Origin: Chitinophaga oryzae
GTDB taxonomy: Bacteria; Bacteroidota; Bacteroidia; Chitinophagales; Chitinophagaceae
Direction: 5' to 3'
Assembly (NCBI RefSeq): GCF_012516375.2
Contig: NZ_CP051204.2
Span: forward strand, 3,782,001 to 3,846,000
Length of the DNA: 64,000 bases
This document shows, piece after piece, positions 32,360 through 42,235 of the stretch. The position numbers and the translations under genes are program-made. Under the pieces are notes generated by a model. The model was not told the origin of the DNA and searched no databases. It saw only the letters and a program-made list of their open reading frames with translations. The number at the start of each line of letters is the position of its first letter. Positions within the stretch are counted from its first letter, which is position 1.

Positions 32360-35059
32360 ATGCTGGAAAGCCGCGAGGGCATATTCTGGGTAGGCATGCA
32401 AACCGGTTTACGGGCGTTTAAAAGAACGGGTACGGCCTTACACCTGTTGCCTGATAACCGGCTTGTGCGGGCAGTGAGCGCCAGGTCCGTAAAGTCGGTC
32501 CTGCAGTCAGCCAATGGGGATCTCTGGGTAGGCACCTCCGGAGACCTTTTGCTGATGCGGCATAACAGCGACACTGTATACCGGTTTTCGACGAAGGAAG
32601 ACCTGCCGAAGAATAATATCAATTGTATTCATGAAGACAGGAACGGAAACATATGGATTGGCTGTGCCTTTGGCGGACTGGCGCTGTATACACCCGGGGG
32701 AACAAAGAAGTTTACCATTTATACGAAGGAAAACGGACTGCCGGACGATAACGTCACCGCCATCCTGGAAGATAAACATAACAACCTGTGGATTAGTACC
32801 GGCAACGGGTTGTCCAAGCTGGACGTAAAGAACAGGAGCTTTAAAAACTACAATAAAAGCGATGGGCTGGCCGGTAATATTTTTAATATCAATTCCTGTT
32901 ATAATAGCAGTTCAGGAGAGATGTTATTCGGAGGATATAAAGGACTTACCTTTTTCCGGCCGGACGACATCAGGGAAAACCCGTTTGCCCCGGTTACTTT
33001 CCTGACAGGCGTGAAACTGTTTGATCATCCGGTAACGATCGGGCAGTCGGACGGGCTGTTGGAAAAGGAGATAAGTCTTACCAGCGCTATTCGTTTCACC
33101 CATCTGCAAAATGTGTTTACACTGGAATTTGCTTCTCTGAATTATGTACAACCGGAAAAGAACAACTATGCCTTTAAGCTGGAAGGATTTGACAGCGACT
33201 GGAACTATACATCCAATCCTGCCGCCACCTATATGAACCTGCCGCCGGGCAGCTATACTTTTTTTGCGAAGGGTACCAATAATGATGGTGTTTGGGGGAA
33301 GCCGGCGCAATTACGCATCACCGTGTTGCCGCCCATCTGGAAAACGATCTGGGCTTACGGGTTATATGTTCTTTTTGCGGCAGCCGTTGTGTTTTTTGTT
33401 GTACGCTTTTTTGTGTTGCGGTCATTGATCCGGCGGGACCATGAGCTCACGCAGTTAAAGCTGGATTTTTTTACGAATATCTCCCATGAAATGCGGTCAA
33501 GGCTCTCGTTGATCATCGGGCCTGCAGAAAGATTGTTGTTAATCAACCGGGAAGATTATGAAAACTCCAGGCAATTAAAGATCATCAGGAAAAACTCGGA
33601 AAGCCTGTTGCACCTGCTGACGGAACTGATGGATTTCAGAAAAGCTGAATCAGGCAACCTGCCATTGCAGGTGGCAGAACAAGATATTGTCTCTTTTCTG
33701 CGAGAGGTCTTCTATGCCTTTGAAGACCAGATTCTGTCGATGAACATCCAGTATGGGTTTAATAGCCCGGATGTCCCGGTCTGGTTATATTTCGACAGGA
33801 TCCAACTGGAGAAAGTGTTCTATAACCTGTTTTATAATGCCTGTAAGTTTACGCCATCAGGCGGCAGGATAGAGACCGCCGTTGAGGAGGAGGAGCGGGC
33901 GGTTGTCATTACCATAAAAGACAATGGCAGGGGAGTAGCTCCTGAAAATCTGCCTAAATTATTTACAAACTATTTCCAGGAAGATGATGATGGCAGCGAC
34001 AATAAAGGATATGGTATAGGCCTGGCGCTGGCCAAAAGCATTATTGAGTTGCACGGAGGAACTATTGCGGTAGACAGTACCCGCACTGACGAGGGAAATA
34101 CAACGGTCTTTACAGTTACTTTGCGAAAGGGTAACGTCCATTTCAATGCTACGGTAAGGATGGCCAAACCGGCCGCTGGCGGCGGGAACAAGGCTAATAC
34201 ACCGCCTGCTGCCCGGCAGCAGGAAGATTTGTTGATGATGCCGGATAATACAAAGCCGGGCACTGCTCAGAAAAAATATACGATTCTGCTGATAGAAGAC
34301 AATGAAGAAATTCTGGCGTTTAATCGTGAAGTGCTGGAGAGAGATTATCATGTTGTTACCGGCACAAATGGTTCGGAAGGGTGGAAGACAGCGGTGGAAC
34401 TGATCCCTGATATCATTGTCAGCGATGTAATGATGCCCGGTATGGATGGTTATACATTATGCAGCCAGCTCAAAAGTGACGAACGGACCAATCATATACC
34501 GGTCATCCTGCTGACGGCAATGTCGTCGTCTTCCCAGCAGTTAAGCGGGTTGCAGAAGGGAGCCGATGTATATCTTACCAAACCTTTCAGTATACAGGTA
34601 TTGACATTACATATCAGTAACCTGTTGAGCCTGCGTGAAAAAATCCACCAACGCCTGGTGAAGCAACTGGCTTTCCCATCAGCGGGGCAGCCGGATGGCG
34701 ATGGTCAGGAGCCGGACGAAGCGGCCGCCGTCATCGAAGATCCGTTCCTGTTAAAGGTGATAGCGGTGATTGAAGAGAACATGGATGAACCGGCTTTTAA
34801 TGTAGATACCATTTCGCGGAAGCTGGCGATCAGCCGTCCGGTTTTGTATAAAAAACTGCATATGCTGACAGGGCTTACCGTAAATGATTTTATCAGGGCC
34901 ATACGCATGAAAAAAGCGACCCTGTACCTGGATAGTGCCGAATACAATATCAGTGAGGTCGCCTATAAGGTAGGGTACAGTGATCCTAAATATTTCAGCC
35001 GCGAGTTTAAAAAACATTTCGGAAAATCGCCGAGGGACTGGAAGCAGAAAGGCAGCTAG
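32360..35059 (+). pseudogene. HTCS hybrid regulator, C-terminal part (frameshifted)
   Basis: 899 residues in the frame that continues the upstream fragment. Order: remaining propeller blades, Y_Y_Y Ig-like domain (about 240-325), one transmembrane helix (WAYGLYVLFAAAVVFFVVRFFV), histidine kinase with H in NISHEMRSRL (the usual RTPL reads RSRL), HATPase (NLFYNACKFTP, GYGIGLALAKSI), receiver (DIIVSDVMMPGMDG) and AraC-type HTH ending FGKSPRDWKQK. Without the N-terminal signal peptide the sensor would not be exported, so an ATG at 32360 would give a damaged protein. It faces the GH16/GH2 PUL and was its likely activator. Confidence 0.85.
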
Positions 35060-35068
35060 GCTGCCTTT
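35048..35068. terminator. Hairpin over the HTCS stop codon
   Basis: AAAGGCAGC (35048-35056) and GCTGCCTTT (35060-35068) pair exactly; the TAG stop codon is the three-base loop. It lies between the convergent HTCS and S24 repressor genes and mirrors the tilS hairpin. Confidence 0.7.
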
Positions 35069-35075
35069 AAGTCAA

Positions 35076-35888
35076 TTATTCTTCGCGGAGTAACAGGTCT
35101 ACTTTTGTGTCCAGTTTTCCCAGCGCCTGTAAAATGGCTTCCATATCAGCCTGTGGCGACAACTCCGTGTTTGTCCAGTAGCTGTTGTATTTCCACATTT
35201 CCAGCACTTCGCTTACCGGAAGATCATAAGGTTTGAATAAGGGGTTCAGGGAAACAAGATGCAGTTGCCCGTGCTGTTGGATCCGGTTATATACTATTTT
35301 AAAAACGATGCCTTCATTTTTGGTGATCACCACGCAGGGCGTGCCGTCTTTGAGGGTGGACCAGTCCTGTATATATTCCACGATCACATAAGCCCCTTCC
35401 GGCACAGGCAGCATGGACTCGCCCTTCACGGGGAACATTCTGAATTTACGGTCGGCCGGCAGCTGCGGCATATGAAATACCGGCAGGCTGGAAATATAAT
35501 CAGGGTCCGCATAACCGGCGGTATACCCGGCCTGTACGCTGTGGGAAACCATCTCCACCTGTTCTTTATTGTCCGGGGTGATGGTGGTGGCCAATACCCG
35601 CATTTTTTTCCCGGTTACGTAACTCATGTCGCCGGCTTCCAGTTCCCGCAGGTGCAGTTCTCCCAGCTGGGACAGGTCGAGCCGTACGAACGTGTCAATG
35701 TCTACCTTAAAAAAATCAGAGATCAGCACCTGGTCTTCCAGCGGCGGATTGCGGGTGGCGCCGGTTTCCAGCGCTTTCAGCTTGGTGCGGGTAAACTGCA
35801 GGGCGGCGGCGAGGTCGTCCTGTGTCATTTTTTTCCGGTTGCGGAGAAATTTCAGGTTATGCGCCCAAAAATTATTTTGTTCTTTCAT
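35076..35888 (-). CDS. XRE-S24 (LexA/CI-like) repressor
   Basis: 270 residues: helix-turn-helix of the XRE type (about 10-65: KMTQDDLAAALQFTRTKLKALETG) and a C-terminal S24 peptidase-like domain. The Ser-Lys pair is visible: KGESMLP (S158) and GIVFKIVYN (K197). A-G dipeptides at 120-121 and 124-125 (QAGYTAGYADPDY) lie where LexA-type proteins cut themselves. It is divergent from imuA across 70 bases that hold two palindromes, so it is the probable damage-responsive repressor of itself and the imu cassette. Whether it cuts itself with RecA is not shown. Confidence 0.85.
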   Translation of the reverse strand: MKEQNNFWAHNLKFLRNRKKMTQDDLAAALQFTRTKLKALETGATRNPPLEDQVLISDFFKVDIDTFVRLDLSQLGELHLRELEAGDMSYVTGKKMRVLATTITPDNKEQVEMVSHSVQAGYTAGYADPDYISSLPVFHMPQLPADRKFRMFPVKGESMLPVPEGAYVIVEYIQDWSTLKDGTPCVVITKNEGIVFKIVYNRIQQHGQLHLVSLNPLFKPYDLPVSEVLEMWKYNSYWTNTELSPQADMEAILQALGKLDTKVDLLLREE

Positions 35889-35894
35889 ATTTTT

Positions 35895-35936
35895 TTGGCA
35901 TTATTACTGCCGTGGTATTGGCATTATTAATGCCAA
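35895..35936. promoter_or_regulatory. Two palindromic operators between the S24 repressor and imuA
   Basis: TTGGCATTATTAATGCCAA at 35918-35936 is a perfect 19-bp palindrome around a central base. At 35895-35913 the same left half (TTGGCATTA) is followed by a degenerate right half (TACTGCC). Centres are 23 bp apart, on nearly one face of the helix. They fill the 70-bp gap between the divergent start codons, so a bound repressor would block both directions. Confidence 0.75.
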
Positions 35937-35958
35937 ATATAAGTCAACTTTTTGAAAT

Positions 35959-36693
35959 ATGAAACAGTCAGCTGAAAGAAATGAGGTGATCGCCAGGCTG
36001 AGAGGGGAAATTCTTTCTTCAGGGAGTACTGTGTATTCATCCCATTCCAATGAGCATCCCGACCTCGGCCCGTTGAACAGGGCATTTCCGGGGGATTGTT
36101 TTCCTTTCAGGGGCACCCATGAATTTATCAGTCATACCAGTGAAACGGCGGCAGCCACGCTGGGATTTATGGCCGGACTGCTGAGCCGTTTAATGAAAGG
36201 GCCGGAGATGGCTGTATGGGTGGGCGCCCACCGGACGCTGTTTCCGCCCGGCCTGAAGGCTTTTTGCGTGGTGCCGGACAGGATCATTTTTATTGACCTG
36301 GTATCGGAGAAAGAGTTGCTCTGGGTGGTGGAAGAGTGTCTGAAATGTAATGCGCTGGCGGCGGTGGTGGGAGAGGTCCCGGATATTCATCCCATTGCGC
36401 TGCGCCGGCTGCAACTGGCGATAGAAAAAAGCGGGGTGCCCTGCCTGTTGCACCGGCACCGGCCGCGGAGTGTGGAGAACACCGTGTGTACCACCCGCTG
36501 GATGATCTCGCCCATGGCCAGTTTGATGGAAGATGATTTACCGGGCGTAGGTTACCCGCAATGGCAGGTAGCGTTGCTGAAAGTCCGCAACGGCAAGCCG
36601 GGCAGCTGGCAGATAACATGGGATGGGCAGCAGTTTCAGCATGGCTATACAGAAAAGACCGGGGAAGAAAATGTTTATATCAAAGCGGGTTAA
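35959..36693 (+). CDS. imuA: ImuA, RecA-like mutasome accessory protein
   Basis: 244 residues with a degenerate RecA-fold: HEFISHTSETAAATLGFMAGLLSRL, then VWVGAHRTLFPPGLKAF and LQLAIEKSGVPCLLHRHR. A real Walker A (GxxGxGKT) is missing, as is usual for ImuA, which works as an accessory partner. Gene order imuA-imuB-dnaE2 fixes the identity. ImuB starts five bases after the stop. The cassette supports error-prone lesion bypass after DNA damage. Confidence 0.85.
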   Translation: MKQSAERNEVIARLRGEILSSGSTVYSSHSNEHPDLGPLNRAFPGDCFPFRGTHEFISHTSETAAATLGFMAGLLSRLMKGPEMAVWVGAHRTLFPPGLKAFCVVPDRIIFIDLVSEKELLWVVEECLKCNALAAVVGEVPDIHPIALRRLQLAIEKSGVPCLLHRHRPRSVENTVCTTRWMISPMASLMEDDLPGVGYPQWQVALLKVRNGKPGSWQITWDGQQFQHGYTEKTGEENVYIKAG

Positions 36694-36697
36694 TCGT

Positions 36698-38191
36698 ATG
36701 AAACGTTATATGGCAGTGTGGTTTCGCCATCTGGCGGCTGACCGGCTGGCGCTTCGTTTCCCGGGGCTCCGTCAGCAGCCTTTTGTGCTGGTGGCGCCGG
36801 AAAGGGGGCGGGTCATCATCCGTGCCGTCAGCCGGGAAGCCGGCGCGCTGGGCATACTGCCGGGTACGGTGCTGGCGGATGCCAGGGCCGTATATCCGGA
36901 CCTGTTATTTTATGATGAGGACCCTTCGCAGGATAAGCTGCTGGAATCCCTGGCCATATGGTGTTACCGCTTTACGCCGGTTGCCGGCGTGGACGGGCCG
37001 GATGGGCTGGTGCTGGACATCAGCGGCTGTACGCACTTATGGGGCGGGGAAGAAGGTTACTTTGAAAATATTGTCACCCGCCTGCAGGCGGGCGGCTATC
37101 ATGTGCGTGCAGCGATTGCCGATACTATGGCCGCCGCGTGGGCGGTGGCCCGTTACGGGACCACCCATCCGGTGATTGCTCCGGGAGGCCAGGCTGCGGC
37201 GATGCGTGACCTGCCGCCGGAAGCCCTCCGGCTGGAACCATTGGTGACAGAGCGTTTGCGCAAGCTGGGGTTTACACAAACAGGGATGTTTATGGACATG
37301 CCGCCAGCAGTACTGCGGCGGCGCTTCGGTCAGCAGGTGCTGGAGCGGATCGGCAAAGTGCTGGGCACCTTACCCGAACTGCTGGTACCGGTACAGCCGC
37401 CGGAACCTTATGTGGAGCGGCTTCCCTGCCTCGATCCGATCCGGACGGCGCCCGGTATTGAACTGGCCATCCGCAGGCTGCTGGAAACCATTTGTCAGCG
37501 GTTGCAACAGGAAGAGAAAGGACTCCGCAAAGCAAGGCTCGTCTGCTATCGCACCGATGGCGGGCAACAGCTGGTGGAGATCGGCACCAACAGTCCCGTG
37601 CGTAACCTGGAGCACCTGTTCCGGCTTTTTGAATTAAAGATCGATACCATCGAACCGGACCTGGGCATTGAACTGTTCGTGCTGGAAGCGCCGGTAGTAG
37701 AGGGCTTGACGACCCAACAGGAACGGTTGTGGGACCTGGACACCTGCGGCAAAAAGGATGCGGTGACCAAATTGCTGGACCGCCTGGAGAGCCGTATCGG
37801 TGCTGCGGCCATCCACCGGTACCTGCCGGAAGAGCACCACTGGCCGGAGCGTTCGGTGCGCACTGCCAGCGATATACAGGAAGCGGCGGCAACACCCTGG
37901 CCCGAACACCTGGTAAGACCGGTAAGCCTGCTGGGCGCGCCGGTGCGCATCGAGGTGTCTGCCCCGATCCCGGATTATCCGCCCATGCTCTTTATCCATA
38001 AAGGGAAAATACATAAGGTGGTCAGGGCCGACGGGCCGGAAAGGATTGAACGGGAATGGTGGATCGAGAAAGGCTTACAAAGAGATTATTACCAGGTGGA
38101 AGATGAGGAAGGAGGCAGGTATTGGTTGTTTCGCTCCGGGCATTATGGGGAACATAAGCCGGAATGGTTTATTCACGGATACTTTGCGTGA
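36698..38191 (+). CDS. imuB: ImuB, Y-family polymerase-like mutasome protein
   Basis: 497 residues from the ATG at 36698; an open frame upstream overlaps imuA and is not used. Y-family polymerase fold: MKRYMAVWFRHLAADRLALR in place of the catalytic DFDxFFAxVE strand, and LVLDISGCTHLWGGEE in place of the DE catalytic turn. The acidic metal ligands are therefore largely missing, as known for ImuB, which bridges the clamp and DnaE2. Finger and little-finger regions follow. Eleven bases separate it from dnaE2. Confidence 0.88.
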   Translation: MKRYMAVWFRHLAADRLALRFPGLRQQPFVLVAPERGRVIIRAVSREAGALGILPGTVLADARAVYPDLLFYDEDPSQDKLLESLAIWCYRFTPVAGVDGPDGLVLDISGCTHLWGGEEGYFENIVTRLQAGGYHVRAAIADTMAAAWAVARYGTTHPVIAPGGQAAAMRDLPPEALRLEPLVTERLRKLGFTQTGMFMDMPPAVLRRRFGQQVLERIGKVLGTLPELLVPVQPPEPYVERLPCLDPIRTAPGIELAIRRLLETICQRLQQEEKGLRKARLVCYRTDGGQQLVEIGTNSPVRNLEHLFRLFELKIDTIEPDLGIELFVLEAPVVEGLTTQQERLWDLDTCGKKDAVTKLLDRLESRIGAAAIHRYLPEEHHWPERSVRTASDIQEAAATPWPEHLVRPVSLLGAPVRIEVSAPIPDYPPMLFIHKGKIHKVVRADGPERIEREWWIEKGLQRDYYQVEDEEGGRYWLFRSGHYGEHKPEWFIHGYFA

Positions 38192-38202
38192 ACAGTAACG
38201 GT

Positions 38203-41200
38203 ATGGGATATACGGAATTGCAAATCACAACGAACTTCAGCTTTTTACGGGGCGCATCGCACCCGGAGGAACTGGTGGAACAGGCGGCCAGCCTGGGCTA
38301 CAAGGCTATTGCTGTTACTGACCATAATACGCTGGCCGGTATCGTGCGGGCGCATGCCGCGGCGAGAGGAAAAGATATCCGTATTATCCCCGCCTGCCGG
38401 CTGGACCTGCAGGATGGTCCGCCATTACTGGCTTATCCGACGGACAGGGCCGCGTATGGCCGCCTGTCGGCCCTGCTTTCTACCGGTAACCTCCGTACGG
38501 AGAAAGGTAAATGTGAACTGTATAAAAGAGATGTCTATCAATATGCGGCCGGTATCAAATTCGTGATGATACCGCCGGCGGCGCTGAACGGGGAGTTTGA
38601 CTTCGATACGGATTTTAAAAAAGCAGCGAGGGAGTACCGCCGGTATTTCAGATCGGAGCTATACATGGCGGCATGCTGGTCTTACCGCGGTGATGATGGT
38701 AAAAAACTGTACCGCATTGCACAGTTATGCGAAGAGCTGCATATCGGGATGGTGGCCACGAATGACGTGTATTACCATCACCCGGAACGGCGGGAGCTGC
38801 AGGACATTGTGACCTGCGTGCGGGAGAAATGCACGATCCACAACGCAGGCTTTCGGTTATACCAGAACGCGGAACGTTACCTGAAACCGGTCGCGGAAAT
38901 GCAGCGTTTGTTCCGGCGTTATCCTGCCGCCCTGGCGCGTGCACAGGAAATAGCGGATGCCTGCCGGTTTTCGCTGGACAGCCTGGAGTATGTATACCCG
39001 GAAGAGATCACCACAGAAGGCCGTACGCCACAGGAAGAGCTGGAAATGCTGACCTGGCGGGGCGCTCATGAGCGGTTCCCCGATGGTATCCCGGAAAAAG
39101 TGGAGAACACCATCCGGGAAGAACTTTCTTTTATGGCCCGGAAAAATTACGCGGCTTATTTCCTGACGGTATACGACCTGGTGCGCTTCGCCCGGAGCCA
39201 GGAGATATTATGCCAGGGACGCGGCTCTGCGGCCAATTCCGTGGTATGTTATTGTTTGGGGATTACTTCCATTAATCCGCAAACGGTGAATCTCCTGTTT
39301 GCCCGTTTCATGTCAGACGCCAGGGATGAAGCGCCTGATATTGACGTGGACTTTGAGCACGAACGCCGGGAAGAAGTGATCCAGTATGTCTATTCAAAAT
39401 ACGGGCGTGACAGGGCCGGCATCGTGGCTACGGTGACACAGGTGCATTGGAAAGGCGCAGTGCGTGACGTAGGGAAAGCCATGGGCTTGTCGATGGATGC
39501 GGTAGATCACCTGGCGAAATCAGGGTATGAATTCAGGGAAGAATGGAAGGCGGGCGAAACCGTTTCCAGTGAAGGGTTTAGCGCGAAAGATCCGTTGTTG
39601 ATAAAAGTGCTGGAACTCACGGAACAGTACATCGGCTTTCCGCGGCAACTCGGTCAGCATACAGGTGGTTTCGTGATCACACAGCATCAGTTGTCCGATC
39701 TTTGCCCTATCCTCAATGCCAGGATGGAAGGGCGGACCAATATTGAATGGAACAAGGACGACATCGAAGCGCTGGGGTTCCTCAAAGTGGATGTGCTGGC
39801 GCTGGGGATGCTGACCTGCATCCGTAAAGCATTTGATCTGCTGCGGCAACATTATGACGAGCATTACACGCTGGCAACTATTCCTGAAGAAGATGATGCT
39901 GTTTATGATATGATCTGTAAAGCAGATACCATCGGCGTGTTCCAGATCGAGAGCCGGGCGCAGATGTCGATGCTGCCCAGGTTAAAGCCCCGCAACTTTT
40001 ATGACTTGGTAATCGAAGTCGCTATTGTAAGGCCCGGCCCTATCCAGGGCGACATGGTGCATCCGTATTTGCGCAGGCGCAATGGCGAAGAGCCGGAAGA
40101 TTATCCTTCAGAGGAACTAAGAGCGATTCTTAAACGTACCAAAGGCGTGCCTTTGTTCCAGGAGCAGGCTATGGAGATAGCCATGGTGGCAGCGAATTTT
40201 ACCGCTGCGGAGGCAGATGGTCTTCGTCGCAGTATGGCCACCTTCAAGGCACACGGACAGATTTCGAAGTGGCATGAGAAACTGGTGACGGGTATGGTGA
40301 AGAAGGGCTATGACCGTGCCTTTGCCGAGCGCATCTTCAAGCAGCTGGAAGGCTTCGGCTCCTATGGTTTCCCTGAAAGCCACGCCGCCAGCTTCGCGTT
40401 GCTGGTGTATGTTTCCTGCTGGATCAAATGTTATTACCCGGACGTATTCGCCTGTGCATTGCTTAACAGTCAGCCCATGGGTTTTTATGCCCCGTCGCAG
40501 CTGGTGTCCGATGCCCGCAAACATGGGGTCATCGTTCGTCCGGTGGATGTGAACCATTCCAACTGGGACAATACGCTGGAAGAACATGCCGGTAAGTACC
40601 GTGCGTTGCGGCTGGGCTTCCGCCAGATAAAAGGGCTGGGGCAGGAAGAGATGGAGCGGCTGATAACAGGGCGTACAGCGCCATATAAAAATATCCATTC
40701 CATGATGGATGCCGGTGTCGGCCTGAGCGCTTTGGAGCGGCTGGCAGATGCAGACGCTTTCCGGTCTATGGGTATGGACCGTCGCCGGGCATTATGGGAA
40801 GTGTCGGCCCTGGCAGACCGGCCACATGCGCTTTTTGAAGGGCAGGCGTCAGAGAGCGCCAGCGAAGCGCCGGTAACGCTGCCTTTGATGACGCCTTCCG
40901 AACATGTGGTGCAGGACTATGCCACCATGGCTTTGTCGCTCAAAGCCCACCCGGTGAGCTTTGTACGGCAGCAACTGTTTAAACGCAGTGTCTTGTCCGT
41001 CCGGGAGCTGGATCAGTGGCCTGATGGCACCCTGCTGAGAGTAGCCGGACTGGTACTGGTGCGGCAGCGGCCGGGAACGGCCAGCGGTATCTGTTTTATC
41101 ACGATAGAAGATGAAACAGGCAGCGCCAACCTGGTCGCTTTTGAGAAAATATTTGATCGTTTCCGGAAGGAAATCGTTTCGTCCCGCTTGCTGATGGTGG

Positions 41201-41412
41201 AAGGAAAATTGCAGCGGGAAGGGAGTGTGACGCATGTCATCATTCAGAAGTGTTATAACTGCAATGCGCTGCTGAACCAGCTGTCATTGCCCACCGATGA
41301 AGAGCACCTGATGAATGTGCCTTACAGCGACAGTACGCCGCCTGTCGCTAAAAAGACCGCGCCTAAAATGATACAGGCGGAACTATTCCCGAAAGGCAGA
41401 AATTTTAAATAG
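38203..41412 (+). CDS. dnaE2: Error-prone DNA polymerase DnaE2 (ImuC)
   Basis: 1069 residues from the ATG at 38203, just before the PHP start (YTELQITTNFSFLRGASHPEEL). Family C polymerase: PHP domain (about 5-230, VTDHN), polymerase core with PDIDVDFEHERREEV and the second set VDVLALGMLT, helix-hairpin-helix (FGSYGFPESHAASFA) and a C-terminal OB fold (LRVAGLVLVRQRPGTASGICFITIEDETG). DnaE2 copies across lesions with ImuA/ImuB and causes induced mutations. Length agrees with DnaE2, not the longer DnaE1. Confidence 0.95.
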   Translation: MGYTELQITTNFSFLRGASHPEELVEQAASLGYKAIAVTDHNTLAGIVRAHAAARGKDIRIIPACRLDLQDGPPLLAYPTDRAAYGRLSALLSTGNLRTEKGKCELYKRDVYQYAAGIKFVMIPPAALNGEFDFDTDFKKAAREYRRYFRSELYMAACWSYRGDDGKKLYRIAQLCEELHIGMVATNDVYYHHPERRELQDIVTCVREKCTIHNAGFRLYQNAERYLKPVAEMQRLFRRYPAALARAQEIADACRFSLDSLEYVYPEEITTEGRTPQEELEMLTWRGAHERFPDGIPEKVENTIREELSFMARKNYAAYFLTVYDLVRFARSQEILCQGRGSAANSVVCYCLGITSINPQTVNLLFARFMSDARDEAPDIDVDFEHERREEVIQYVYSKYGRDRAGIVATVTQVHWKGAVRDVGKAMGLSMDAVDHLAKSGYEFREEWKAGETVSSEGFSAKDPLLIKVLELTEQYIGFPRQLGQHTGGFVITQHQLSDLCPILNARMEGRTNIEWNKDDIEALGFLKVDVLALGMLTCIRKAFDLLRQHYDEHYTLATIPEEDDAVYDMICKADTIGVFQIESRAQMSMLPRLKPRNFYDLVIEVAIVRPGPIQGDMVHPYLRRRNGEEPEDYPSEELRAILKRTKGVPLFQEQAMEIAMVAANFTAAEADGLRRSMATFKAHGQISKWHEKLVTGMVKKGYDRAFAERIFKQLEGFGSYGFPESHAASFALLVYVSCWIKCYYPDVFACALLNSQPMGFYAPSQLVSDARKHGVIVRPVDVNHSNWDNTLEEHAGKYRALRLGFRQIKGLGQEEMERLITGRTAPYKNIHSMMDAGVGLSALERLADADAFRSMGMDRRRALWEVSALADRPHALFEGQASESASEAPVTLPLMTPSEHVVQDYATMALSLKAHPVSFVRQQLFKRSVLSVRELDQWPDGTLLRVAGLVLVRQRPGTASGICFITIEDETGSANLVAFEKIFDRFRKEIVSSRLLMVEGKLQREGSVTHVIIQKCYNCNALLNQLSLPTDEEHLMNVPYSDSTPPVAKKTAPKMIQAELFPKGRNFK

Positions 41413-41418
41413 AGAATC

Positions 41419-42051
41419 ATGCAACTGAAATTATTTGAAGATAGCCCGCTGATGCTGCCGGAAGACCTGTTAGAGTACTACCCGTCTTTTCTGGGCAGGG
41501 AAGAAAGTGATCAGTTACTGCAGCAACTGCTGAGTGCCGTTCCCTGGCAGCAAAGCAAAGTGATCATGTATGAGAAGGAAGTGCTGACGCCGCGGCTGTC
41601 GGCCTGGTTTGGAAGTGAGCCTATCCGGAGCGGGGACCAGCGCGCGGTATTGCCCTGGCCACCGGAACTGCTGGCTTTAAAAGCGAAAGTAGAAGCGCAT
41701 ACAGGCATATCGTTCGATGGTGTTTTATTGAACTACTACCGGGATAACAATGATTCGGTGGCCTGGCATTCGGACAAGGACACTGTACCGGGATTAAAAA
41801 CAGAAATTGCTTCTGTGAGCCTGGGAGAGGAGCGTAATTTCGATTTCCGCAGCAAAGACAATCACCGCCGTCGTTATACCATCAAACTGGAACATGGATC
41901 GCTGTTATTAATGAAAGGCGACCTGCAAAAATACTGGGAGCACCGCATCGCCAAATCTGCCAAACCCATGAAAGCGCGGATCAATCTAACTTTCAGGAAA
42001 GTAGGCGGAACTGCGGCGCTCCCGTACCAGGGGGAAGCGGTTCCCCGCTAA
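41419..42051 (+). CDS. alkB: AlkB-like 2-oxoglutarate/Fe(II) DNA dealkylase
   Basis: 210 residues. Iron ligands H117-x-D119 (WHSDKD) and H175 (YWEHRI); 2-oxoglutarate contacts in RINLTFR (R187, R193); NYYRDN nucleotide-recognition strand at 105-110. The family oxidatively removes methyl groups from 1-methyladenine and 3-methylcytosine. Six bases after dnaE2, so it is the last gene of the imu operon and combines direct repair with bypass. It could also act on lipids or RNA as some AlkB paralogues do, but context favours DNA. Confidence 0.9.
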   Translation: MQLKLFEDSPLMLPEDLLEYYPSFLGREESDQLLQQLLSAVPWQQSKVIMYEKEVLTPRLSAWFGSEPIRSGDQRAVLPWPPELLALKAKVEAHTGISFDGVLLNYYRDNNDSVAWHSDKDTVPGLKTEIASVSLGEERNFDFRSKDNHRRRYTIKLEHGSLLLMKGDLQKYWEHRIAKSAKPMKARINLTFRKVGGTAALPYQGEAVPR

Positions 42052-42212
42052 CAACCGTTATAGTCGTAGAATGTTTTGTCCATAGCTTCTTCGTATTGTT
42101 CTGCATCCGCTTTGGGAAGATGTTTTTTCTTCAGAATGACTTTTTTCTGCGTCACACCATTGGGGTGTATCCGGATGCCGGAAAATCCATCTTTGTTTTT
42201 TTGTAAGATCAT
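42048..42212 (-). CDS. Small hypothetical protein, 54 residues
   Basis: A short frame on the minus strand that overlaps the alkB stop codon tail-to-tail by four bases. Its translation (MILQKNKDGFSGIRIHPNGV, VILKKKHLPKADAEQYEEAM, ending TFYDYNGC) is hydrophilic and well balanced, with an amphipathic Glu-rich C-terminus, and reads more like protein than the longer frame that covers the same bases. It ends right after alkB and starts 24 bases past the AraC stop. I do not recognise a family. Confidence 0.5.
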   Translation of the reverse strand: MILQKNKDGFSGIRIHPNGVTQKKVILKKKHLPKADAEQYEEAMDKTFYDYNGC

Positions 42213-42235
42213 GACGCCGGAAAACCGCGGTTCTA

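Noticed and set aside
37290..37895. Long minus-strand frame opposite imuB
   Set aside because: Pro/Cys/Arg-rich translation typical of an antisense shadow of a GC-rich gene.
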